Shown: positions 1-6,392 of the stretch, piece by piece
Position numbering within the stretch: the stretch's first letter is position 1
Layout: each line of letters starts with the position of its first letter
NCBI GenBank assembly: GCA_025462785.1
Contig: JAOAPG010000182.1
Span: 1 to 9,265 of the forward strand
From: Acidobacteriaceae bacterium
GTDB taxonomy: Bacteria; Acidobacteriota; Terriglobia; Terriglobales; Acidobacteriaceae
Direction of reading: 5' to 3'
DNA: 9,265 bases
Position numbers and translations under genes: made by a program
Notes under the pieces: generated by a model
What the model was told of the DNA's origin: nothing
The model's database searches: none
The model's input: only the letters and a program-made list of their open reading frames with translations

Positions 1-642
1 AAAGGGGCGATCGCGGCGCTGCGAATTCAGATGAATCGCTTTGGCGATCAGCTCTTTTCCCGTGCCGCTCTCTCCCTGCAGAAGAATCGTCGACCGGCTA
101 GGCGCTACCTGCGCCACCAAATCAAAAATCTTTAGCATGGGCTCGCTCTTACCCACGATATTGGAAAAATTATAGCGCTGCTTTAGCGCTCGTTTAAGCT
201 GGACGTTTTCCTCTTCCGCTCGGTGACGTGCCACTGCAGCCCGAACGTCAGCCAACAACTTCTCATTGTCCCAAGGTTTTTGGACGAAGTTTGCAGCACC
301 CGACTGAATCGCCTTCACTGCGTTTTCTACCGTGCCATACGCAGTGATCATGATGACTGAAAGTTGCCGATCCAAGCTGCGTAGTTCCGCAAGGAGGTCC
401 ATGCCGTTGCGGTCCGGCAGGGCAAGGTCGAGCAGTACGAGATCAAAGGAGCGCTCTCCGATGCGTGCGAGGCCCTGCTCTCCCGTGGAGGCTGTTTCCA
501 CGTCGTAGCCTTCCATCTCAAGTAGTGTCTGAAGAGATTCGCGGATTGCCGCCTCGTCGTCAATGATTAACACCAACCCCGCGGCGGTTGAAGAAGGAGT
601 TTCTTCTACGTGGCGGCTCGTGATGACTGCGACTTCAGACAT
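1..642 (-). CDS. NtrC-family sigma-54-dependent response regulator, C-terminal part cut by the window edge
   Basis: This is a cytoplasmic transcription activator that would receive phosphate from the partner kinase encoded just upstream and then use ATP to open sigma-54 RNA polymerase promoters. The 214 visible residues show a receiver domain (about 22-140). It has an acidic pair at D28/D29, the phospho-acceptor D72 within LVLLDLALPD, the switch threonine T100 and the K122-P123 pair. A short charged linker follows, then the start of the AAA+ domain (NIVGKSEPML at about 161) with an intact Walker A motif GESGTGKE at 190-197. The remaining AAA+ motifs, including GAFTGA, and the DNA-binding helix-turn-helix lie beyond the window. 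The ATG at 642-640 is preceded by AAGAAGG six bases upstream. It overlaps the kinase stop codon region by 8 bases, so translation is probably coupled. The family call is firm; the target genes are unknown, though a sigma-54-like site sits before its own operon. Confidence 0.95.
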   Translation of the reverse strand, partial: MSEVAVITSRHVEETPSSTAAGLVLIIDDEAAIRESLQTLLEMEGYDVETASTGEQGLARIGERSFDLVLLDLALPDRNGMDLLAELRSLDRQLSVIMITAYGTVENAVKAIQSGAANFVQKPWDNEKLLADVRAAVARHRAEEENVQLKRALKQRYNFSNIVGKSEPMLKIFDLVAQVAPSRSTILLQGESGTGKELIAKAIHLNSQRRDRPF

Positions 643-3472
643 TTACGGCCTTCTTGGTGAGCGGGAAATCTAGATAAAAGGTTGTGCCACTGCCAGGGCG
701 GCTTTCGACGCGGATCTTGCCTGCGTGCTCCTGAATAATGCCGTAGGTGACCGACAGTCCTAATCCTGTACCGCGCGACTGGCCTTCCTGAGGCACTGCT
801 TTCGTGGTGAAGAACGGGTCATAGATGCGCCGGATGTGCTCTTGCGTGATCCCGCTGCCCGTGTCGGACACCGAGACACTCACTCCATCTCCGTTAGACG
901 TAACAACCCGGAGAATGCCGCCGTTCGGCATGGCGTCTCGAGCGTTCAGAAATAGGTTCAAGAAAACTTGCTGGAGACGTCCTGTGTTGCCGTGGATGCG
1001 AGGCAGATGCCCGCACATTTCGTCTTGTACCTGAATCCTTGCCGTTTTGAACTGATGCTCGAGCAGCGCCAGAGTGTCCAGAATGACGCTATTCACATCG
1101 ACATCGGTGAACTCGGCGCCGCTGGTTCGCGAAAAATTCAGCAAGTTATTTACTATTTCAGATGCGCGGAAAGTCTGCCGGGTGATCTTCTCCATCAGCA
1201 CGCTCTTCGGGGCGTCACCCTGAAGCTGCTTTGAAAGCATCTGCGCGTAAGATGAAATCACAGCCAACGGAGTGTTCACTTCGTGCGCCACTCCGGCTGC
1301 CAGCAACCCGATTGAGGAGAGCTTGTCTGCTTGCGAGAGTTGCGACTCAAGTTCCACGCGCTCGGTGATGTCATCCATGATGATCAATCGCCCGATCACG
1401 TTGAATTTTCGGGTCACCAAGGGTGCGATGGCGACATTCACGACTCGGCTTTCGCCGATGGGAGTGCCCAAGCGGAATTTATAAATATTGTGAATGCCTG
1501 AAGTCTGCCGCAGGCGGTAGAACTCTTCCACGAATGCAGCAGGGAAGACATCGCTAAGCGGACGAGTCAGGGCTTGCCATCGTGGAAGCGCGTACATCAC
1601 TTCCATTTGCGAATTCCACGACTCGATCCGATCCTCCAAATCCACGGCCAGCACGCCAACATTGATGGATTCAACGATGTTCTCGTTGAAATCTTTTAGC
1701 CGTTCGTATTCCGCAACTTTCTGTTCCAGGGACGCATACAGGCGGGCATTCTGAATTGCAATTCCCAGATAGCCAGCCAGAGTCTCGAGAAGTTCAACAT
1801 CTTCGCTGGAGAGGAAATCGCCCTCTTTGGTCTTTCCCAGACCAAGTACCGCAATCGTGTGCTTCTGGGCGCGGCAGGGAATGTAGTAATTGAGGTCCAG
1901 CTTCGCGATCGCTTCCTGAGCTCCAGGAGTCTCGCGCGGCACCTGATGAGTGTTGTCAAAGAACAAGTGATCGGCTGCCATCTCTGGACGAGCGATTCCA
2001 AGGAAGCTCAAATCCAAGCCGCTGCTTGCTGTCATGCCATATGACTTCGTTAAGATGAATTCGTTCTTTGCTCCTCGTATGGAAGGTCCGGGTGAAAGGA
2101 AAATTGCCATCCGCTCGACGAGCAGCGTGCGCGACAAACGATCCACCACCGAACTTAGCATCTGGTCAAGATCGGTCTCCGCGCTGAGTTCGCGTCCAAA
2201 CTCGATTAAAGTTCGTCGGTAGTCGTAGCGCGTGTGGTAGAAAAACTGATCGATGCGTTCCTGAATCCATTTGCGCATCGGATCGAACAGCAAGGCTGTA
2301 ACGACGATGGCCAGGATCAATCCCGGAGCCCCTGAGCTGGGAAGTCTGGTATGCACCAACTCCGCAATTACTGCAACGATCGCGAAGTATCCTCCGGCAA
2401 TCACCGCAGCCGCCAAGGTATAAACCATGCCGCGCTTGAAGATCAGGTCCACGTCCATCAGGCGGTATCGGAAAATGGCATACCCAAACGTCAACGGCAG
2501 AATCCCCAGAGAAAGCACCGAAACTTTCATCGCTCCGGTTGGCAGAGTTCCCAGTAGATAGGGAATCACATAAAACAGAGTGAACGGCGTTATTGCCAGG
2601 ATAGTTCCGCGCGTGACCCAGTTCAGTTGCTGCTTGAGAATCGGCGTGCTCGCTCGGCTGTAGCTATGCCACAGCACTCCCGCAGCGACTATGAAGAGCA
2701 CCGCGAGATAGCCCATCTGCAGACGGTCGAGGTTCCAACGGAGCCCTTCACTTGCTTGCAGAAAAGCGACTGCCGCGATATGCACCAGTAATAGCAAGAG
2801 TCCGGGAATATAAATCGACGGAATGGCCCACCGATGTTTCCGTACGAAGTTGTGGCGCTCCGGAAATGTCAGCGCGAAGTGAAGGAACAGGGCGGGCTGC
2901 AACAGTCCAGCCGCAACGTTTGCCCAGTAAATGGTCCAGTCGAACTGGTTGAACTTGCCGGTGTATTTGAAGGCGTAAAAAATAAACGACACTAAACAGA
3001 AAACGTAGAAATGAGTCGATCCCGGCGCAGTCCAGCGGCGCATGAGAACGTAGATCCCGATCCCCAAATAAATTAATGCGATGAAACGCAGCCAGTAATT
3101 GAGCGACTTCTCTACGGGTGCGAGAATGACTACCGCATCAACCGGAACACCCTGCCGCACCAGGGAATAGGTGGCTTTCGACCAGGGGCCGACTAGATAC
3201 ATCTGTCGAACCAACCCCGCGAAGCTCTTCACGTCATGTTCATTGACAGCTAAGATCCGGTCGCCTTCTTTGATTCCGGCCTTGGCTGCCGGACCGTCAG
3301 ATTCAACCCGGTCCGCCACTATGTTTACATTCCGCTCAACCCACCGAACCCCGTCGTTTGGGAACTGAAACTCGCGTCCTTTTTGGAAATTAATCCAGGC
3401 AAGAGTTGCAGCCGCAACCGTCAGCAAGATTAAAAATCCGGCGGTAAAGCGAGTTTTGAAATCACTCGTCAT
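635..3472 (-). CDS. Large membrane sensor histidine kinase: PDZ, multi-helix membrane domain, GAF-like, PAS, HisKA, HATPase
   Basis: This is an inner-membrane sensor kinase, 945 residues, that should phosphorylate the regulator encoded immediately downstream. Helix 1 (about 9-28) is followed by a PDZ-like domain (about 40-118, with GPAAKAGIKEGDRILAVN), presumably periplasmic. About nine further hydrophobic segments span roughly 125-397, ending in an AIFRYRLMDVDLIFKR segment of the type seen in ComP-like kinases. A GAF-like region (about 421-580) and a PAS domain (about 592-705, INVGVLAVDLEDRIESWN) precede the catalytic core. That core has H-box H730 (AAGVAHEVNTPL), N-box N839/N843, G1 box D870-TGSG, F box DPFFTTK (885-891) and G2 box GTGLGLS (901-907). 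All catalytic motifs are intact. The ATG at 3472 has no clear Shine-Dalgarno sequence, and an in-frame TAG three codons upstream limits extension. The PDZ domain could bind a peptide tail or sense envelope state; this is inference. Confidence 0.96.
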   Translation of the reverse strand: MTSDFKTRFTAGFLILLTVAAATLAWINFQKGREFQFPNDGVRWVERNVNIVADRVESDGPAAKAGIKEGDRILAVNEHDVKSFAGLVRQMYLVGPWSKATYSLVRQGVPVDAVVILAPVEKSLNYWLRFIALIYLGIGIYVLMRRWTAPGSTHFYVFCLVSFIFYAFKYTGKFNQFDWTIYWANVAAGLLQPALFLHFALTFPERHNFVRKHRWAIPSIYIPGLLLLLVHIAAVAFLQASEGLRWNLDRLQMGYLAVLFIVAAGVLWHSYSRASTPILKQQLNWVTRGTILAITPFTLFYVIPYLLGTLPTGAMKVSVLSLGILPLTFGYAIFRYRLMDVDLIFKRGMVYTLAAAVIAGGYFAIVAVIAELVHTRLPSSGAPGLILAIVVTALLFDPMRKWIQERIDQFFYHTRYDYRRTLIEFGRELSAETDLDQMLSSVVDRLSRTLLVERMAIFLSPGPSIRGAKNEFILTKSYGMTASSGLDLSFLGIARPEMAADHLFFDNTHQVPRETPGAQEAIAKLDLNYYIPCRAQKHTIAVLGLGKTKEGDFLSSEDVELLETLAGYLGIAIQNARLYASLEQKVAEYERLKDFNENIVESINVGVLAVDLEDRIESWNSQMEVMYALPRWQALTRPLSDVFPAAFVEEFYRLRQTSGIHNIYKFRLGTPIGESRVVNVAIAPLVTRKFNVIGRLIIMDDITERVELESQLSQADKLSSIGLLAAGVAHEVNTPLAVISSYAQMLSKQLQGDAPKSVLMEKITRQTFRASEIVNNLLNFSRTSGAEFTDVDVNSVILDTLALLEHQFKTARIQVQDEMCGHLPRIHGNTGRLQQVFLNLFLNARDAMPNGGILRVVTSNGDGVSVSVSDTGSGITQEHIRRIYDPFFTTKAVPQEGQSRGTGLGLSVTYGIIQEHAGKIRVESRPGSGTTFYLDFPLTKKAVNV

Positions 3473-3514
3473 TGTCAGCTATGGAGCAAGAGGTACAGAC
3501 CTGGAATTAAGTTC

Positions 3515-3530
3515 TGCACGTTCCGTGCCA
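3515..3530 (-). promoter_or_regulatory. Sigma-54-like (-24/-12) promoter before the kinase-regulator operon
   Basis: On the minus strand the sequence is TGGCACGGAACGTGCA. It matches the consensus TGGCACG-N4-TTGCA at every defined position but one (G for the first T of the -12 block), with correct GG-to-GC spacing. The predicted transcript start is near 3504, giving a leader of about 32 bases before the kinase ATG at 3472. Downstream lies an NtrC-type activator, so a self-controlled sigma-54 operon is plausible. A caution is that the core is also a dyad (GCACG-GAA-CGTGC) and could instead be an operator. Confidence 0.55.
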
Positions 3531-3539
3531 TGTGCATTT

Positions 3540-3551
3540 CGCTTAGAAGCG
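3540..3551. repeat. Short perfect dyad CGCTT-AG-AAGCG
   Basis: This 12-base palindrome has 5-base arms. It begins about 10 bases upstream of the sigma-54-like site that reads toward the kinase. Its position suits a protein-binding site, but it is short enough to occur by chance and is closer to the promoter than typical enhancer sites. Confidence 0.3.
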
Positions 3552-3565
3552 TTGTAAATAGCTTC

Positions 3566-3582
3566 AAAGAAACGATTTCTTT
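3566..3582. repeat. Perfect dyad AAAGAAA-CGA-TTTCTTT, possible activator-binding site
   Basis: Two 7-base arms are separated by 3 bases, centred about 70 bases upstream of the predicted sigma-54 transcript start at about 3504. NtrC-type activators bind dyads upstream of sigma-54 promoters, so this is a candidate enhancer for the operon's own regulator. It lies in AT-rich DNA and also overlaps the upstream region of the divergent hydrolase gene. No protein assay or family motif supports the assignment. Confidence 0.35.
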
Positions 3583-3797
3583 AATTATAGGAGCCGCCGT
3601 GCAGCAATACTATGTTTTTTGGAATCCGTCTCTGTAGTTTGGTAACTCATTGCACAGCGCAGTTTTAGGTGACAGTATTTGACAATTAGCAGAAAGCCTT
3701 TCGGTGATTTGTCGTCATCTCAGGAAATGCTAAAACCGTGCCTTGTACCAACAGAGCACTTTTGGGAGCTTTCCTGCATCGCCGGAGACTCTTCGGC

Positions 3798-3803
3798 TAG
3801 AAT
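3798..3803 (+). promoter_or_regulatory. Candidate -10 element TAGAAT for the hydrolase gene
   Basis: TAGAAT in the context GGCTAGAATTGG lies 40 bases before the ATG at 3844, predicting a leader of about 34 bases. No good -35 hexamer is seen at 16-18 bases. The element would place transcription start inside any longer reading frame, which favours the ATG at 3844 as the real start. Confidence 0.4.
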
Positions 3804-3843
3804 TGGAAATGCAAATCCGATTCGTTGTCTTTCTAATTCATTA

Positions 3844-4743
3844 ATGAACGCACCGGTCGCCAGCGCCAGCCCTAACTATGCAATCGACCGTCAGAGTTAT
3901 TCTCCCCAATTTCTCTCGCTTGAAGATCACTGGATTACCTTAAACGGTGCCCGTATGCGGTACCTCCGCAGCGGTTCGGGGCCGGCGTTGCTTCTTCTGC
4001 ACGGATTACTCGGGTACTCCTTCTCTTGGCGCTATACGATTCCGGTTTTGGCCCAGCAGGCAACCGTGCATGCCGTCGACATGCTGGGTGTGGGGTTTTC
4101 TGATCGTCCGGCGAATCTTGATTGCTGCCTTCGGGCGGCCGCTCAGCGTTTGCTGCTGTTCCTTGACTCTGTAGGTGTGGAGTCCTGCGATTTGCTCGGT
4201 ACCTCTTACGGAGGCGCTGTCGCAATGATGGCAGCGGCAATGGCTCCCGAGCGTTTTGAGCGCCTGATCTTGGTGGCGCCGGTGAATCCCTGGTCCAGCA
4301 AGGGAAAGTTCATGGCTTCCTTCCTCAGTAGCCGATTCGTGAGCCCCGTTTTTCTTTGTGTCGCTCCGTACTTGAAACTTACACATAACTTCCTGCTACG
4401 GCGGCTTTATGGCAATCCCAGTCGTATTCGCCCCGGAACCCTCCAAGGCTACTCCGAGCCATTTATGCTGCCCGGCTCTTTTAAGCACGAAATCGGAATT
4501 CTTCGAACCTGGAACCAAGACTTGCGCGAGCTTGAGTCCATACTGCCGAAGATTTCGCACATTCCGGCCTTTCTCCTCTGGGGAACGTTAGACAGCGGCG
4601 TGGATCCGGCATCGGCAGTGCCATTGTCCCGTCAATTTAAGAATTGCCGTGTGCACATGTTCGAGGGAGTGGGACATCTTCCATACGAAGAAGTGCCAGA
4701 GGAATTCAACGAAGCTATCGCTGAGTTTCTCGCCTCGCAGTAA
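3844..4743 (+). CDS. Alpha/beta-fold hydrolase
   Basis: This is a single-domain alpha/beta hydrolase of 299 residues, probably cytoplasmic, acting on an ester, lactone, epoxide or C-C bond; the substrate cannot be read from sequence. Counting from this start, the HG oxyanion motif (LLLLHGLLG) is at 53-54, and the nucleophile elbow G-T-S-Y-G-G puts the catalytic serine at 121. The acid is D250 in LLWGTLD and the histidine is H278 in GVGHLP, so the triad is complete. The segment about 150-215 is the lid region. The ATG was chosen because homologous-looking sequence begins soon after it; the in-frame TTG at 3679 would add 55 unrelated-looking residues. The Shine-Dalgarno sequence is weak. A DUF58 gene follows after a gap of about 70 bases that carries its own promoter-like sequence. 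A haloalkane dehalogenase is less likely, because the nucleophile is serine rather than aspartate. Confidence 0.9.
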   Translation: MNAPVASASPNYAIDRQSYSPQFLSLEDHWITLNGARMRYLRSGSGPALLLLHGLLGYSFSWRYTIPVLAQQATVHAVDMLGVGFSDRPANLDCCLRAAAQRLLLFLDSVGVESCDLLGTSYGGAVAMMAAAMAPERFERLILVAPVNPWSSKGKFMASFLSSRFVSPVFLCVAPYLKLTHNFLLRRLYGNPSRIRPGTLQGYSEPFMLPGSFKHEIGILRTWNQDLRELESILPKISHIPAFLLWGTLDSGVDPASAVPLSRQFKNCRVHMFEGVGHLPYEEVPEEFNEAIAEFLASQ

Positions 4744-4770
4744 AGCGCGAGCTGGACGCCAGCAGTAACG

Positions 4771-4800
4771 TTGTTGGTTGGCCGCTGCCAATGCTAGGCT
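4771..4800 (+). promoter_or_regulatory. Candidate sigma-70-type promoter with extended -10 for the DUF58 gene
   Basis: TTGTTG at 4771-4776 is followed after 18 bases by TAGGCT at 4795-4800, preceded by TGC (an extended -10). Transcription would start near 4807, only about 8 bases before the ATG at 4815. The same TGC-TANNCT arrangement precedes the seven-helix membrane gene. An alternative in-frame ATG at 4791 lies inside this element. Confidence 0.45.
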
Positions 4801-4814
4801 CAGAAGAGTCGCCC

Positions 4815-6251
4815 ATGTCTACAGTTGCGCAATCCGTGAAGATTTCTTCTTCTCAACGGCTCTCGACCTTGCTTCGTTTGGAGGTTCCTGAAGTCTGGAT
4901 CCGCTTCCTGCTGGCCCTTGTTGGTTTGATCCTCGCATTTGCCGCTGCACTTTTCTCAACGGTGACTCGTGAGGCGGGGAATTTGTGGGCGACGCTCGTC
5001 TTCGCTTCGGCGGCGCTGCTTCTCGCGGTAGTTGTCGGATTAACCACGGTTCCATATTTGATGAAGCGTGTCGCTGGCGGCCGTATCCGTGATGCGTTTG
5101 ATTATGAAGTCACGCGAGCTGGAATCATTTTCGTAGGCGTAGTGCTCTTGATTGGCGTGGCAGCGCTGAACACGGGCAACAATCTGCTCTACATCATCGT
5201 CGCTGCAATGATGGCCGCGATCGTTGTTTCGGGCGTTGCATCAGCCATCGTGTTGCGAAGTTTGGAACTGGATGTCCGGTTACCCGAGCAGATCTTCGCG
5301 GGTCAGCCGGTGCAGGGAAGAATCCTCCTTCGCAATCGACGCAGACGGCTTCCTTCGTTTTCGGTGAATGTGGTAGCACGGCAGAACGCGAAAACCTCGA
5401 AACGTTGGCAGTGGTTACCGTCCACGTTCGCATGGCCTCCGGGTCGTGCTCCAGAGGATCAATGGATCAAGTTGCCGGATCGTAAACTCCGAAGAGTGAC
5501 CCTGAAGAGTGGCTCCAGCATATTTCAGGGTTCCGCCTATTTTCCTTATCTTCCGCCGTCTTCGGAACTTAGAGCAGACCTTGAACTTCGCTTTGATCGT
5601 CGAGGCCGCTATCAGCAAGAGAGCTTTGGGCTGACAACCCGCTTCCCGTTTGCCTTCCTAGCCAAGACCCGGCGGGTTGCGTGGACTCGGGAGATCATCG
5701 TGTATCCGCGGCTTCAGCCTGAAGGCGAGCTGTTCGAAATTCTTCCCTTGATTCGCGGCGAGATTGAAGCCTTCGAGCGAGGCCGTGGATCGGAACTATA
5801 TCGAATCCGCGAGTACGTTCCCGATGATTCAGCGCGCCACGTGGACTGGAAGGCGACCGCGAAGTCGGGCTCGCTAAAAGTGCGAGAGTTCAGCCGCGAA
5901 GACGAACGCAAGTTGCGCATTGTATTCGCCAACCCGAGCAGCACAATGATTGCCCGACAGGACTACGAGAGCGCAGTATCTCTGGCGGCGTCTCTCGCGT
6001 GGCACCTCAAGGCAACGAACACGAACATAAGATTCCTCTCCCAGGAGTGCAACGAGACCACGGATTTGACGAGGTTTCTCGCTTATCTGGCGATTGTTGA
6101 ACCAAAAGCTTCAGGTTCGATCTTGGAAAGCCTGCCGGCCGCGGATGGATATACCGTCATCGTAACCGCTCAGCCTCGAGCCCAGATCCCGACATCACTT
6201 TGGACTTCTTCCCACGTTGTATTCATCGCCAACCAGCAGAAACAAATCTGA
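4815..6251 (+). CDS. DUF58 domain membrane protein
   Basis: This is a 478-residue DUF58 protein anchored in the inner membrane. Counting from this ATG, four hydrophobic segments are seen: about 28-48, 56-82, 102-118 and 123-147. The last two, with the NTGNNLLY motif between them, are the usual DUF58 pair, so the first two are extra. A beta-rich middle region (about 150-290) leads to the DUF58 signature at about 328-362, REYVPDDSARHVDWKATAKS, followed by KVREF. A von Willebrand A-like C-terminal domain follows. DUF58 proteins usually work with a MoxR-type AAA+ ATPase and act in envelope or enzyme-maturation processes; no MoxR gene lies in this window. An in-frame ATG at 4791 would add eight residues but falls in a promoter-like element, so 4815 is preferred. 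Neither start has a clear Shine-Dalgarno sequence. The family is firm and the role is not. Confidence 0.9.
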   Translation: MSTVAQSVKISSSQRLSTLLRLEVPEVWIRFLLALVGLILAFAAALFSTVTREAGNLWATLVFASAALLLAVVVGLTTVPYLMKRVAGGRIRDAFDYEVTRAGIIFVGVVLLIGVAALNTGNNLLYIIVAAMMAAIVVSGVASAIVLRSLELDVRLPEQIFAGQPVQGRILLRNRRRRLPSFSVNVVARQNAKTSKRWQWLPSTFAWPPGRAPEDQWIKLPDRKLRRVTLKSGSSIFQGSAYFPYLPPSSELRADLELRFDRRGRYQQESFGLTTRFPFAFLAKTRRVAWTREIIVYPRLQPEGELFEILPLIRGEIEAFERGRGSELYRIREYVPDDSARHVDWKATAKSGSLKVREFSREDERKLRIVFANPSSTMIARQDYESAVSLAASLAWHLKATNTNIRFLSQECNETTDLTRFLAYLAIVEPKASGSILESLPAADGYTVIVTAQPRAQIPTSLWTSSHVVFIANQQKQI

Positions 6252-6330
6252 GAGGAATTAGGGAGACGGTTTCGTTTGCGGGCTCTCCTTCCGGTTTTCA
6301 GACACTTAGTTTCCACCTTAGGGTAATGGT

Positions 6331-6350
6331 TACTTTAGATTACTTTAGTC
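6331..6350. repeat. Tandem 10-base repeat TACTTTAGNN next to the -35 region
   Basis: TACTTTAGAT and TACTTTAGTC lie head to tail with a 10-base period, ending two bases before the TTGACC -35-like hexamer at 6353. A one-turn period on one DNA face is the arrangement of direct-repeat activator sites. The repeat is only two units long and the function is conjecture. Confidence 0.35.
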
Positions 6351-6352
6351 CA

Positions 6353-6380
6353 TTGACCATTGGTCCGGAAGTGCTAAGCT
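6353..6380 (+). promoter_or_regulatory. Sigma-70-type promoter with extended -10 for the seven-helix membrane gene
   Basis: TTGACC (6353-6358), a 16-base spacer and TAAGCT (6375-6380) preceded by TGC make a good promoter match. Transcription would begin near 6387, about 6 bases before the ATG at 6393, so the message would be nearly leaderless. This agrees with the lack of a Shine-Dalgarno sequence before that ATG. Confidence 0.6.
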
Positions 6381-6392
6381 TCTGTTTCCGAG

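Larger units (their letters stand above)
3473..3843. other. Divergent intergenic region between the kinase operon and the hydrolase gene
   Basis: These 371 bases separate two divergently read units. On the kinase side they hold the sigma-54-like site and two dyads. A minus-strand TATAAT at 3589-3584 lacks a convincing -35 partner. On the hydrolase side, the stretch from 3679 is open in the hydrolase frame from a TTG codon. However, its 55-residue translation does not resemble the start of a hydrolase, and a -10-like TAGAAT sits inside it, so I read it as noncoding. I see no RNA gene here. Confidence 0.6.

Noticed and set aside
3584..3589. Minus-strand TATAAT upstream of the kinase as a sigma-70 promoter
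   Set aside because: No acceptable -35 hexamer at 16-18 bases; TTGCTG is only 12 bases away. The sigma-54-like site is closer to the start and fits better.
3679..3843. In-frame TTG start giving the hydrolase 55 extra N-terminal residues
   Set aside because: The added residues do not resemble a signal peptide or hydrolase sequence, a -10-like TAGAAT lies within the stretch, and the ATG at 3844 gives a normal family length of 299.
4791..4814. Upstream ATG for the DUF58 protein, eight residues longer
   Set aside because: It lies in the extended -10 element TGCTAGGCT, so a message from that promoter would start downstream of it. It is not excluded if transcription reads through from the hydrolase gene.
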